This document shows, one piece after another, positions 11,305-23,911 of a stretch of 64,000 bases of DNA (position 1 is the first letter of the stretch; each line of letters starts with the position of its first letter). A program made the position numbers and the translations under genes. The notes under the pieces are model-generated. The model saw only the letters and a list, made by a program, of their open reading frames with translations. It searched no databases and was not told where the DNA came from. The stretch spans positions 83,401,488-83,465,487 of the forward strand of contig CM055271.1 in NCBI GenBank assembly GCA_029237695.1, written 5' to 3'. Source of the DNA: Conchocele bisecta. Its lineage: Eukaryota > Mollusca > Bivalvia > Lucinida > Thyasiridae.

Positions 11305-12839
11305 ATGAATCGCCAAAAAAACAAAAAACAAACCTCATCACAAGTATCGATCAATCCAGTCGATTGGAAGGCTTCGGACTTCACAAAGTCGTCCAGCCAA
11401 CCGTGTTCAGCTGGTCCGTCCAAGAAACGGACTAGACCTGCAGAATTCAATTTCCTACCAGATAACGAACCTGTTATTCTAACACGACCAACCCAACAAC
11501 ACTCAGAACAAGAACAAGTAGCCACATGGCCTCGATTCCTTGTGGTGCATGCAACTGATTCAGACAAACCCCTCACCAAATTGTCTGTCTTTGTTTTGTC
11601 AAAGATCCTGAATAGTGTGGCAGGAGAGCCAAAGAATTTGAAGCGTTTACGCTCTGGTAACACTTCTCATAGAAGTTGAGAGGAAGAGTCATGCAGAGAA
11701 TTTACTTCTCTGCAACAAATTCTTGGACACTCTTGTCGACATTCAGCCACATACATCATTGAACAGTTGCAAGGGGGTTGTCCGATCACCGGAGTTTGCT
11801 CATGTAACTGAGCAAGAGGTGATCGAGCAACTCAAACTGCAAGGATGCCAGAAGGATTAGTAGAAAAGTCAATGGACAACTAGTCCCTACCAATACCTTC
11901 GTTCTGACTTTCAACCTCACTGTACTACCGAAAGAACTCAAACTCACCAGATGGTTACTGATTACAGTTGATCCATATATACCAAACCCGTTGCGATGTT
12001 ACAACTGCCAATTGTACGGCCACCACAAATACAGATGTAAGAGAGATATTGCATGTGCACGCTGTGGCATTGCCAAGCACAGTAATGAAAACTGTGTGGA
12101 GGCCGAACATTGTGTCAACTGTAATGGTAACCATTCGGCATATTCGAAAGACTGCCCGAAGTGGAAGATCGAGGAGATAGTTCGCGTGAAACATACACGC
12201 AACATATCATTCCCTGAAGCCAGGAAGATTGTTGAAATGCCAACAACTCCTATCCCTGGCTTTTCTTACGCTTCGGCTGCAGTCTCTCGCATGCCCAGCA
12301 GAAATATTTCAACTCAAACGGACGTTTCTTGGAAACCAGCTGAACACCCCACTATAACGTGGACCTATTATACGCCACACTACAAGCCTTTCACATCTAA
12401 CTCATCGTCTGCTAAGACAAAATCTCCCCGAGGCCGGAGCCCAAAGGCCTCAACATCAAAACCTTCGGAAGGCAAAACTTCAAAGGTCACGCCTTCCAAA
12501 AACCCTAAAGGTCGGGCTAAAAAGACCTTAAAACAAATCGCGGTCGTGTCTCCTCTGCGATCACGGCAAGGGCCGGATGACAGGTCGGCCTCTCCAATAC
12601 CACTCGGGGGTAGGCCCACTGCCATGGAGAGGATCCCTACAAAACCGCCCAGGAAAGGGTCTGATGACCCTGGATCGCAGAAAGGGTCTGATGACCCTGG
12701 ATCGCAGAAGGGGGCAGACGGCCCCATTCCACTTAAGAACCGGTTTGAGTCGTTGGACTCGATGGAGACTGAAGAGTCTTCTGACATTCCAACTCCCAAG
12801 CCTGTTCCACCCCGCAAACCCATACTTCCACCTACTTAA
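11305..12839 (+). pseudogene. ORF1, Gag-like nucleic-acid-binding protein (copy C)
   Basis: Starts MNRQKNKKQTSS. The middle has WPRFLVVHATDSDKPL and a chaperone-like region, followed by three zinc knuckles from about 11,997: CYNCQLYGHHKYRC (CX2CX4HX4C), CARCGIAKHSNENC and CVNCNGNHSAYSKDC (CX2CX3HX6C). The C-terminus is basic and proline-rich with a KGSDDPGSQ tandem repeat, ending at TAA 12,837-12,839. ORF1 proteins of such elements bind the RNA and form the particle. Indels around 11,658 and 11,845-11,865 break the frame; the zinc-knuckle half stays open from 11,991. The stop is 3 nt before the ORF2 ATG, as in copies E and I. Confidence 0.8.
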
Positions 12840-12842
12840 AAT

Positions 12843-15800
12843 ATGAATACTGTTATCCAATGGAACTGTCGAGGAATTAAAGCAAATCGTGATGAATTAA
12901 CAATTGTATTAACTCAATACAACCCCATTGCCGTTTGTCTTCAGGAAACATTCCTGAAAGTTGACGATACGTTTTCTTCTAAATCGCATGCACTATACAG
13001 TAAGTGTTCAGATAACGCTGAACGCGTCTCAATCCTTGTTAATTTGAGCACCCCACATAGTCTTGTGAATCTTAACACTAATCTTCAGGCTGTGGCCATT
13101 AGTGTTACGATGCACAAGACTAGTACATTATGTTCTATCTACATTCCACCATCTGCAGTCCTGTTGAAATCAGAACTAGATCATCTTGTCTCTCAGCTCC
13201 CTTCGCCTTTCATTCTCCTTGGCGATTTTAATGGACATAACATGCTTTGGGGTTGTAAAGACACAAACAAAAAGGGGGAACTTATTGAAAATTTTCTTTC
13301 CGATCACAATCTCGGCATTTTTAATGATAAATCGAGCACATAGTTGCATCCCGCAACCGGTTCATATTCCTCTCTGGATTTAACTCTGTGTCATCCTTCT
13401 CTGTATTTAGACTTTACGTGGAAAGTTGGTGACGACCTATGTGGGAGTGACCACTTTCCTGTCTTCTTACAGAGTAATGGACCACCATCCACTGACAGAG
13501 TCCAGAGGTGGAAATTGCATAAAGCTGATTGGGACACATTTCGTAATATGTGCATGCTTGAACTAGATTTTGATCGCTTTCGAGATGCGGAAGATCCACT
13601 AGAACACTACGTTTCCCTTTTACACGATATTGCAGAAAAGACAATACCAAAAACCTCGGCAAAGCCCAAACGTGTCAATAAACCATGGTTTGACGAAGAA
13701 TGCAAAGAGGCAATGACTGCTCGTAAGCAGTATATTCGTCAAATCAATAATAACGCAACAGCAGGTAATTTAAATGCTCATATAATTTGTAGAGCGAAAG
13801 CTCGACGCACAATTAAAGCTAGCAAGAGAAAGACTTGGAGATCTTTTGTCTCCAAGTTGAATTCGCGATCTAAAATGAAGACAACATGGGACATGATTCG
13901 TAAGATAAACGGTAAAGGTAAATCAACTTCTATCAATCACCTCAACAAAGCAGGACATAAAATGTCTTCCAAAACAGACATTTCAAACACATTAGCAGAT
14001 ACATTCTCCAAGAACTCCTCATGTAATAACTATTCTGAGGAGTTCTTGAAGGGGAAATCTGAGCAAGAGAAAACTAAACTTAATTTTAATTCAGACAATT
14101 CAGAATATTACAACGCTCCTTTCTCTATGAGGGAATTGAAAGCTTCCCTCGAGAAAGCACATAATACATCAGCAGGCCCTGATGATATCCACTACCAACT
14201 GCTTAAACATTTACCTGAACACTCTTTAGACAACCTCCTTGAAATATTTAATACCATTTGGGAACAAGGCGTCTTTCCGCCTTCATGGCGGGAAGATACA
14301 ATCATACCTGTTCCCAAACCGGGCAAGGATCACACCGACCCATCAAGTTACCGTCCCATCGCACTTACTAGCTGCGTCTGTAAAACCATGGAACGAATGA
14401 TTAACGACAGGCTTGTCTGGTTTCTGGAATCCAATGGACTGATATCTGAGTATCAGTCTGGATTCCGTCGCCAGAGAAGCACTGCCGATAATCTGATTAG
14501 ACTCGAAGCATTCATTCAAGACGGGTTTGTTAACAATGATCATGTAGTTGCCGTATTTGTTGACCTAGAAAATGCATATGACACGACGTGGAAGTATGGG
14601 ATTATGAAGGACCTTCATGACCTCGGTCTGAAGGGTCATCTCCCTGATTGTATTTCCAATATTTTTGAAAGACAGACAATTCCAAGTCCGAGTCGGTACA
14701 ACCCTTTCTGATCCTCATGAACAGGAAATGGGTGTACCGCAGTGAAGTATATTGTCTGTTACCATTTTTAACATTAAATTGAATAATATTGTAAAATGCC
14801 TGCAACCAGGTGTTGACTGTTCTTTATATGTCGATGATTTTTTAATATGTTACAAATCAAAGAACATGCAAACTATTGAGCGCCAATTACAACTGAGCCT
14901 CAATAGAATTAACAAGTGGGCCACAGAAAACGGCTTTAAATTTTCGAAATCTAAAACTAACTGTATGCATTTTTGCAAAAGACGCGGTCTTCACCCTGAT
15001 CCCGAACTTAAACTGGGATCACATCCCATCCCAGTTGTTCGAGAGCAGAAATTTCTTGGTCTTATCTTTGATCCTAAAGTCACTTTTAAACCTCATTTAC
15101 GATACTTGAAAGCTAAATGCCAGAAAGCACTCAACTTAATGCGAGTGGTAGCAAATCATGACTGGGGTGCAGACCGGAAAGGTGCTGCACCGCCTTTACA
15201 TCGCACATGTTCGCTCAAAACTAGACTATGGATGCACTGTATATGGATCTGCCAGTAAATCCGATCTTCGGACGCTCGATCCAATACATCACCAAGGCTT
15301 ATGACTCTGCCTGGGTGCATTCCGTACGTCTAACGCACAAAGCTTATATGTCGAAGCAAATGAACCTTCTCTCCACGACAGACGCACCAAATTATCTTTG
15401 CAATAGGCCACTAAACTACATTCAAATCCATCTAATCCAGCTTGTAACAGTGTCTTTCATCGAACTACAGATGCTGTATTCGATAAGAAACCAAGCTTCA
15501 ACCACCATTCGGCAAGAGAATGAACCCTTTGATACACGATGCTGGCTTGGATCTGGAGCACATTGCCAAATACGCTGTTCCAGATACTCCACCGTGGCAG
15601 TTGGAGCAGCCCAATGTGATCTTCGATCTTAGTCAGCACACGAAAGCAACAACTGATCCATCCATTTTTAAATCACTTTTTCTTGAGGTTAAAGACAGAT
15701 ACAATACATACACTCTGCTTTTTACTGATGGCTCAAAGGTCGGGGACCGGGTAGCATAATATCTTGGAGAAAGCAATTCATTTTATTTTCCGATTCATTA

Positions 15801-16405
15801 TCTTCACTACAAGCTTTGTACAACGTGAAGCTTGAACATCCACTTATCCGCCAAATCATGGAGCTACACCATATTTTACTTTCGACTGGCAAGGACATTA
15901 TTTTGTGTTGGCTCCCCAGCCATACTGGTATCAAGGGCAATGACGGGGGCAGATAGTGCTGCCAAGGCCGCCCTGGATCTACCAACTTCTCATTTTCCTG
16001 TTAGCTATCATGATTTTAAATCATCCATCAACTCATTCATCTCCGATACAATGCAGACCCAGTGGGATCTGCTCACAGATAATAAACTTCATGCTGTGAA
16101 ACCAACTCTGGGCGAATGGACTCCTGGCTACAGACATGTACGCCGGGATGAAGTTGTCCTTAGTCGATTGCGCATTGGACATACACGACTAACGTATTCG
16201 TATATGCTCAAAGGTGAGCCTCGTCCATGGTGTATTCCATGCCACAGCACATTTACCATGCAACACATCCTACTGGGCTATCGATTTTGCCGATATTCGA
16301 TGCAAACACTTCAATGTTACTTCACTTGCGGAGCTATTCCAGGTGGAGAACATTGAAGGTTTGCTTCGCTTTCTCCATGAAACCAACTTGTATCGGACAA
16401 TGTAA
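12843..16405 (+). pseudogene. ORF2: APE endonuclease, RT, RNase H, CCHC (copy C)
   Basis: The endonuclease starts MNTVIQWNCRGIKANRDEL and has CLQET, LLGDFNGHN and GSDHFPV, the Asn, Glu, Asp/Asn and Asp-His sites of APE-type nucleases. The reverse transcriptase has PVPKPGKD, SYRPIALTS, a motif A with DLENAYD and motif C YVDD (about 14,827). RNase H and a C-terminal CIPCHSTF...H...C follow, ending at TAA 16,403-16,405. Breaks: TAG at 13,341-13,343, +1 nt near 14,660, TGA in place of the motif B glycine codon (CCGCAGTGA, about 14,742), +1 G near 15,180, and a deletion of about 110 bp at 15,757 that removes RNase H sequence. Inactive as read. Confidence 0.85.
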
Positions 16406-16611
16406 TTGTATACATGTCTCTCATTTCAATAATTTTATAATTATATACACGTTTTTCATTTATATTGTTCATCATACATGTATTAATATTTTTACCCTAA
16501 TCACATATAACATACTATTTTACTATTATTTTTATTCTTCATCTACATTGCTTGGCCCTAAGTGATACTCTTTTGTGTTGATGGGCCGTTAAGCACCATT
16601 CCATTCCATTC
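16406..16611 (+). other. 3' UTR and tail of copy C
   Basis: AT-rich 3' UTR shared by all copies, ending GATGGGCCGTTAAGCACC plus two ATTCC-type units. The constant end with pentanucleotide repeats is probably the sequence recognised by the element's reverse transcriptase for target-primed reverse transcription. Confidence 0.7.
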
Positions 16612-17309
16612 TCTCTACGACAGACGCACCAAATTATCTTTGCAATACGCCACTAAACTACATTCCAATCCATATAATGTAGCTTATGACACTGTCTTTC
16701 ATCGAACTACAGATGCTGTATTCGATAAGAAACCAAGGTTCAAGCCACCATTCGGCAAGAGAATGTATCCTTTGATACACGATGCTGGCTTGGATCTGGA
16801 TCACATTGCCAAATACTCTGTTCCAGATACTCCACCGTGGCAGTTGGAGCAGCCCAAGGTGATCTTCGATCTTAGTCAGCACACGAAAGCAACAACTGAT
16901 CCATCCATTTTTAAATCGCATTTTCTTGAAGTTAAAGACAGATACAATACATACACTCCGATTTTTACTGATGGCTCAAAGGTCGGGGACCGGGTAGCAG
17001 CTGCTGCCGCCGTTACCGAGGGAGATCTTCAATCCAAACTCCCAGACAAATCTTCGATATTTTCTGCGGAATTGAGGGCGATTTTACTTGCTCGTGATTT
17101 TGCGAAAATATCTTGGAGAAAGCAATTCATTTTATTTTCCGATTCATTATCTTCACTACAAGCTTTGTACAGCATGAGGCTTGAACATCCACTCATCCGC
17201 CGGATCATGGAGCTACACCATATTTTACTTTCGTGTTGGCTCCCCAGCCATGCTGGTATCAAGGGCAATGACAGGGCAGTGCTGCCAAGGCTGCCCTGGA
17301 GCTACCGAC
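16612..17309 (+). pseudogene. RNase H fragment (copy D, continuation of copy B)
   Basis: Resumes the older element after copy C: RRTKLSLQYATKLHSNP, then IFTDGSKVGD, SAELRAILLA, FILFSDSLSS and a WLPSHAGIKGNDRA-like end. It keeps the first three acidic RNase H residues. A deletion relative to other copies removes the linker before the last block (TCGTGTTGG for the longer TCGTC...TGTTGG). It is cut off at about 17,309 without a 3' UTR. Confidence 0.75.
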
Positions 17310-17342
17310 CTCTCATTTTTGGCGGGAGACATACTGTCTCCA

Positions 17343-18041
17343 CGCTATTGGGATCGTGATTCTGGCCGTTTGCACGGGTCTACTTTCGGAAGTGGCTCTC
17401 TGTTCATCGGGGGACGTCTCAATAGGCTCAATTTGCGTTCGCAATTAACAAGTCAGGTGACATTTAAAGTCAGCGAGTGAACTGAAAGCAAGTTATTAAT
17501 AGCAAGGGCAATGCTCAACATTATGTGTAAAATAGTTGGCATGCCCAACTTTACTTTTGAAGAGAACAAATTGCTGTTATTGAGACGCCCCCCGTATCGC
17601 TATTGGGATCGTGATTCTCTGTTCATCGGGGGACGTCTCAATAGGCTCAATTTGCGTTCGCAATTAACAACAGTCATGTGACATTTAAAGTCAGCGAGTG
17701 AACTGAAAGCAAGTTATTAATAGCAACGGCAATGCTCAACATTATGTGTAAAATAGTTGGCATGCCCAACTTTACTTTTGAAGAGTACAAATTGCTGTTA
17801 TTGAGACGCCCCCCGTATCGCTATTGGGATCGTGATTCTCTGTTCATCGGGGGACGTCTCAATAGGCTCAATTTGCGTTCGCAATTAACAACAGTCAGGT
17901 GACATTTAAAGTCAGCGAGTGAACTGAAAGCAAGTTATTAATAGCAACGGCAATGCTCAACATTATGTGTAAAATAGTTGGCATGCCCAACTTTACTTTT
18001 GAAGAGAACAAATTGCTGTTATTGAGACGCCCCCCGTATCG
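17343..18041. repeat. Three tandem units, 221-bp period
   Basis: Units begin CTATTGGGATCGTGATTCT at 17,343, 17,600 and 17,821. Units two and three are exactly 221 bp apart and nearly identical. The first is about 257 bp because of an extra GGCCGTTTGCACGGG-type segment. Each carries ATCGGGGGACGTCTCAATAG and its near-inverse ATTGAGACGCCCCCCG, so the unit ends can pair. No coding function is seen. Confidence 0.85.
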
Positions 18042-18502
18042 TGTACCACGCAGACGCCCCCCCCCCCCCCCCCCCGTATCGTGTACCACGCAGTCGCAGT
18101 CGCAATGCGACGTCGAAGGCCATTTCTTTTTCATATTGTGGTTTACGGGCGATTTTCGAAAAATTACCTTCTGGGTGAGCGAAACAAAATTCATGAAAAT
18201 ATTTTGCCGTTCATGCTGCATACACGTATGTAGGCCTACGCCCAGTCATAATTTTGAAAAGATTTCACATAATACGTCTGCAATATACCTCGTAAAACGG
18301 TTTATTAGTCGGACATAAAGCACCTTTGCTTCATCAGCCTATTTGTGTTTAGAGCGGGCTGTATTTTACAAACACCAGTAACTGATCAAGTTCTCCAAAT
18401 TTGCAGATTGTACATCCAATAATCAACATCGAATATATTTCTAACAATAAATTTCTGAGTATGCAAATTCACAAGTGGCTACTTGTCTCCCGCCAGTCAG
18501 GC
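18042..18502. other. Interval between tandem array and copy E
   Basis: Contains two GTATCGTGTACCACGCAG blocks flanking the poly-C run. It is otherwise unique-looking AT-rich sequence with no supported gene. Confidence 0.4.
18057..18075. repeat. Run of 19 cytosines
   Basis: Uninterrupted C19 directly after the tandem array. The G19 complement could form a G-quadruplex, and the length is prone to polymerase and assembly error. Confidence 0.9.
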
Positions 18503-19267
18503 CCGCAGGTCACCCCTGACCTTGACGCGGTCTGCGGGCTTAATCTTGGAATTGCCATCGCAATTCCTAGGGATTGCGGTTGCAATTCCCAGAGAACTAA
18601 CAAGGGGTGGGTTTCCTTGGGTTTCCTAAGGACTAACTGAGTTATATGCATGCACTAGCTATTGGTGCATGCACATATTACCTAAACACCCCTTGGTGAC
18701 TCGTAGGTACTCTATGCATTCCCGCACAAAGGTAAGTAGTACACTTACCTTTGGGTGTGTGTTTGTAGGGGAACCTGGCTGGCCGTTTGCCGTGGCCTGC
18801 GACCCGGACGTTTTGGAGGAAGGGATCCTGGTGGGTGAGTGTCTTGCGTGGCTGGCAGAATTTCTGGCCAAGATGTCACGCATTACTACAATACACCACT
18901 TCGGCCCTGACTTCAAGGCAGACGGGAGGTCCTTGGGTGAGCACGCCCAATGGGATTAATCGGCTTCTGTGGCACCCGTTGCTGGAGTCGTGACTGGAGC
19001 ATATATTTTTTTTCATTTTTGTTTTGTTTTGTGATTATTTCATATATACGTGAGTACATTATCTTGTTCCCTTTTACATTGTGTCACCAGTCCGCGGCTC
19101 TAGTAGGTGTCACGGTTTACTGCTACACGAGTGAGTTATTTGTCTTGCTCGAGTATATCACTATGTATCCTCGGTGTGCGGTGCGGAGACCCGCACCATT
19201 AGCACATCCCCTTGTAGGGCTCCATGGAGGGTGTGGAACATAGTGATGAATATACCGGCCTACTGAT
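18503..19267 (+). other. 5' UTR of copy E
   Basis: Collinear with the copy C 5' UTR, including the paired hairpins near 18,545-18,590 and the TGCATGCAC/GTGCATGCA stem at about 18,647-18,673. Confidence 0.6.
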
Positions 19268-20778
19268 ATGCATCGCTAAAAAAAAAAAAAAAAAATTATT
19301 CACAGTTATCCACAAACCCAATTGGTTGGAAGGCTTCGGACTTCACAAAGTCGTCTAGCCAACCTTGTTCAGCTGGCCCATCTAAAAAACGGACACGACC
19401 TGCAGAATTCAATTTTCTGTCTACTCCATCTGATTTCCCACAACGACCACTACAACAACATCAAACAGAACTACAGCATGTAGCCACTTGGCCTCGATTC
19501 CTTGTGGTCCATGCAACTGACACAGACAAGCCTCTTGAAAAATTGTTTGTCTTTGTTTTATCAAAGATACTGAATAGTGTGGCAGGGGAGCCCAAGAACT
19601 TGAAACGGTTGCGCTCTGGTGACCTTCTTATTGAAGTTGACAGAAAGAGCCATGCAGATAATCTACTGCTTTGTACCAAGTTCTTGGATACCCCTGTCGA
19701 CATCCAGCCGCATAAATCTTTGAACAGTTGCAAGGGAGTTGTCCGATCACCGGAGTTTGCTCATGTAAGTGAGCAAGAAGTGATCGAGCAACTCGAGCCA
19801 AGGAGTTGCTGATGCTCGAAGGATTAATAGAAAAGTGAACGGACAACTATTCCAGACTAATACCTTCATTCTAACTTTCAACCTGACTGAACTACCAAAA
19901 GAACGTAAACTAACCAGATGGTTACTCGTCACAGTTGACCTATACATACCAAACCCGTTGCGCTGTTACAACTGCCAACTGTACGGCCACCACAAAGACA
20001 GATCCAAGCACAGTAATGAAAACTGTGCGGAGGCCGAACATTGTGTCAACTGTAATGGTAACCATTCGGCATATTCGAAAGACTGCCCGAAGTGGAAGAT
20101 CGAGAAGGAGATAGTTCGCGTGAAACATACACGCAACATATCATTCCCTGAAGCCAGAAAGATTGTTGAAATGCCAACAACTCCTATCCCTGGCTTTTCT
20201 TACGCTTCGGCTGCAGTCTCTCGCAAGCCCAGCAGAAATATTTCAACTGAAACGGACGTTTCTTGGAAACCAGCTGAACACCCCACAATAACGTGGCCCT
20301 ATAATCCGCCACACTACAAGCCTTCCAACACATCTCACTCATCGTCTAAACAGACGCAATCTCCCCGAGGCCGGAGCCCAAAGGCCTCAACATCTAAACC
20401 TACTTCGGAAGGTGAGACCTCAAAGGCCACACCTTCCAAAAGCCCTAAAGGTCGGGCTAAAACGACCTTAAAACAGATCGCGGCCGTGTCTCCTCTGCGA
20501 TCACGGCAAGGGCCGGATGACAGGTCGGCCTCTCCACTACCACTCAGGGTAGGCCCACTGCCATGGAGAGGATCCCTACAAAACCGCCCAGGAAAGGGTC
20601 TGATGACCCTGGATCGCAGAAAGGGTCTGATGACCCTGGATCGCAGAAGGGGGCAGACGGCCCCATTCCACTGAAGAACAGGTTTGAGTCGTTGGACTCG
20701 ATGGAGACTGAAGAGTCTTCTGACATTCCAACTCCCAAGCCTGTTCCACCCCGCAAACCCATACTTCCACCTACATAA
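19268..20778 (+). pseudogene. ORF1, Gag-like (copy E)
   Basis: The start is disrupted by an A17 tract just after MHR. Downstream the frame shows WPRFLVVHATDTDKPL, then the zinc region from about 19,961. Knuckle one has lost its final cysteine and the front half of knuckle two is deleted (CYNCQLYGHHKDRSKHSNENC). The third knuckle is intact. A one-base deletion in the GGGG run near 20,548 shifts the last third. The stop at 20,776-20,778 lies 3 nt before the ORF2 ATG. Confidence 0.75.
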
Positions 20779-22066
20779 AACATGGATACTATCCAATGGA
20801 ACTGTCGAGGAATTAAAGCAAATCGTGATGAATTAACAATTTTATTAACTCAACACAACCCCATTGCTGTTTGTCTTCAGGAAACATACCTGAAAGTTGA
20901 CGATACATTTTCTTTTAAATCACATGCATTATACAGTAAGTGTTCTGAACGCGCATCTGGTGGAGTCTCAATTCTTGTTAATTTGAGCACCCCACATAGT
21001 CTCGTGAATCTTGACACTAATCTTCAGGCTGTGGCCGTTAGTGTTACGATGCACAAGACTATTACGTTATGTTATATCTACATTCCACCATCTGCAGTCC
21101 TGTTAAAATCAGAACTAGATAATCTTGTCTCTCAGCTCCCTTCGCCTTTCATTCTCCTTGGCGATTTTAACGGACATGACATGCTTTTGTAAAGACACAA
21201 ACAAAAATGGGGAACTTATTGAACATTTTCTTTCCGATCACAATCTCAGCATTTTTAACGATAAATCGAGCACATATTTACATCCCGCAACCGGCTCATA
21301 TTCCTCTCTGGATTTAACTGTGTCATCCTTCTCTGTATTTAGACTTTACGTGGAAAGTTGGTGACGACCTATGTGGGAGTGACCACTTTCCTGTCTTCTT
21401 GCAGAGTAATGGACCACCATCCACTGACAGAGTCCAGAGGTGGAAATTACATAAAGCCGATTGGGACAGATATCGCAATATGTGCATGCTTGAACTAGAT
21501 TTTGATCGCTTTCGAGATGCGGAAGATCCACTAGAACACTACGTTTCCCTTTTACACGATATTGCAGAAAAGACAATACCAAAAACCTCGGCAAAGCCCA
21601 AACGTGTCAATAAACCATGGTTTGACGAAGAATGCAAAGAGGCAATGACTGCTCGTAAGCAGTCTATTCGTCAAATCAATAATAACGCAACACCAGCAAA
21701 CTTAAATGCTCATATAATTTTTAGAGCGAAAGCTCGACGCACAATTAAAGCTAGCAAGAGAAAGACTTGGAGATATTTTGTCTCCAAGTTGAATTCGCGA
21801 TCTAAAATGAAAACAACATGGGACATGATTCGTAAGATAAACGGTAAAGGTAAATCAACTTGTATCAATCACCTCAACAAAACAGGACATAAAGTATCTT
21901 CCAAAACAGACATTTCAAACACATTAGCAGATACATTCTCCAAGAACTCCTCATGTAATAACTATTCTGAGGAGATCTTGAAGGTGAAATCTGAGCAAGA
22001 GAAAACTAAACTTAATTTTAATTCAGACAATTCAGAACATTACAACGCCCCTTTCTCTGTGAGGGA

Positions 22067-22545
22067 TGAAGTTGTCCTTAGTCGATTGCGCATTGGACAT
22101 ACACGACTAACGCATTCGTATATGCTCAAAGGTGAGCCGCGTCCATGGTGTATTCCATGCCACAGCGCATTTACCGTGCAACACATCCTACTGGACTGTA
22201 TCGATTTTGCCGATATTCGAGGCAAACACTTCAATGTTACTTCACTTGCGGAGCTATTCCAGGTGGAGAACATTGAAGGTTTGCTTCACTTTCTACATGA
22301 AACTAACTTGTATCGGAAAATTTAATTTTATCATTGTATACATGTTTCTCATTATTATACTTTTATAATTCTATACACGTTGTTCATTTATATTATTTAT
22401 CATATTAATATTTTTACCTTATCATCTGATTGATTATTACATGTAACATACTATTTTACTATTCTTTTTATTCTTCATCTACATTGCTTGGCCCTAAATG
22501 ATACTCTTTTGTGTTGATGGGCCGTTAAGCACCATTCCATTCCAT
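22067..22545 (+). mobile_element. 5'-truncated non-LTR insertion, copy F
   Basis: Only the last 250 bp or so of ORF2 plus the 3' UTR and tail, inserted into copy E. TCTGTGAGGGA is present on both sides (22,056-22,066 and 22,546-22,556), a 7-11-bp target duplication depending on overlap with the tail. Classic product of incomplete target-primed reverse transcription. Confidence 0.85.
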
Positions 22546-23911
22546 TCTGTGAGGGAATTAAAAGCTTCCCTCGAGAAAGCACATGATACATCAGCAGGCC
22601 CTGATGATATCCACTACCAACTGCTTAAACATTTACATGAACACTCTTTAGACAACCTCCTTGAAATATTTAATACCATTTGGGAACAAGGCGTCTTTCC
22701 GCCTTCATGGCGGGAAGCTACAATCATACCTGTTCCCAAACCGGGCAAGGATCACACCGACCCATCAAGTTACCATCCCATCGCACTTACTAGCTGCGTC
22801 TGTAAAACCATGGAACGAATGATTAACGACAGGATTTTCTGGTTTCTGGAATCCAATGGACTGATATCTGAGTATCAGTCTGGATTTCGTCGCCAGAGAA
22901 GCACTGCCGATAATCTGATTAGATGAGTTTGTTAACAATGAGCATATAGTTGCCGTATTTTTTGACCTAGAAAAGGCATATGACACGACGTGGAAGTATG
23001 GGATTATGAAGGACCTTCATGACCTCGGTCTGAAGGGTCATCTCCCTGATTTTATTTCTAATTTTTTGAAAGACAGACAATTCCAAGTCCGAGTCGGTAC
23101 AACCCTTTCTGATCCCCATGAACAGGAAATGGGTGTACCGCAGGGAAGTATATTGTCTGTTACCCTTTTTTAGCATTAAACTGAATAATATTGTAAAATG
23201 CCTGCAACCAGGTGTTGACTGTTCTTTATATGTCGATGATTTTTTAATATGTTACAAATCAAAGAACATGCATACTATTGAGCGCCAATTACAACTGAGC
23301 CTCAATAGAATAAACAAGTGGACCACAGAAAACGGCTTTAAGTTTTCGAAATCTAAAACTAACTGCATGCATTTTGCAAAAGACGCGGTCTTCACCCTGA
23401 TCCCGAACTTAAACTGGGAACACATCCCATCCCAGTTGTTCGGGAGCAGAACTTTCTTGGTCTTATCTTTGATCCTAAACTCACTTTTAAACCCCATTTA
23501 CGATACTTGAAATCTAAATGCCAGAAAGCACTCAACTTAATGCGAGTGGTAGCAAATCATGACTGGGGTGCAGACCGAAAGGTGCTGCATCGCCTGTACA
23601 TCGCACATGTTCGCTCAAAACTAGACTACGGATACACTGTATATGGGTCTGCCAGTAAATGCGATCTTCGGACGCTCGATCCAATACATCATCAAGGCTT
23701 ACGACTCTGCCTGGGTGCATTCCGTACGTCTAACGCACAGAGCTTATATGCCGAAACAAATGAACCTTCTCTCCACGACAGACGCACCAAATTATCTTTG
23801 CAATAGGCCACTAAACTACATTCCAATCCATCTAATCCAGCTGTCTTTCGTCGAACTACAGATGCTGTATTCGATAAGAAACCAAGCTTCAAGCCACCAT
23901 TCGGCAAGAGA

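Larger units (their letters stand above)
10550..16611 (+). mobile_element. Nearly full-length non-LTR retrotransposon, copy C
   Basis: About 6.06 kb: 5' UTR, ORF1 (Gag-like), ORF2 (endonuclease, reverse transcriptase, RNase H, zinc motif), 3' UTR and short ATTCC tail. The boundaries are fixed by the 10-13-bp target duplication ending at 10,549 and repeated from 16,609. RNase H plus an APE endonuclease places it in the I-group of non-LTR elements (Nimb/I/Loa-like); the exact clade was not tested. Both ORFs carry inactivating changes, but they align with copies E and I along almost all their length, so insertion was probably fairly recent. Confidence 0.85.
8352..17309 (+). mobile_element. Old non-LTR copy B/D, split by two insertions
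   Basis: Three collinear pieces of one ORF2 lie at 8,352-8,439, 9,734-10,549 and 16,612-17,309. The first gap is the HINE-like element ending CTAG at 9,733. The second is copy C. The 10-13 bp at the junctions (TCTCTACGAC plus shared preceding bases) are duplicated at 10,537-10,549 and 16,609-16,621, showing that copy C landed in this older element. It lacks both ends: it starts inside the reverse transcriptase and stops inside RNase H at about 17,309. Confidence 0.75.

Noticed and set aside
12380..12860. Antisense frames across ORF1
   Set aside because: Long minus-strand frames mirror the repetitive proline-rich end of ORF1. They lack known domains and start context.
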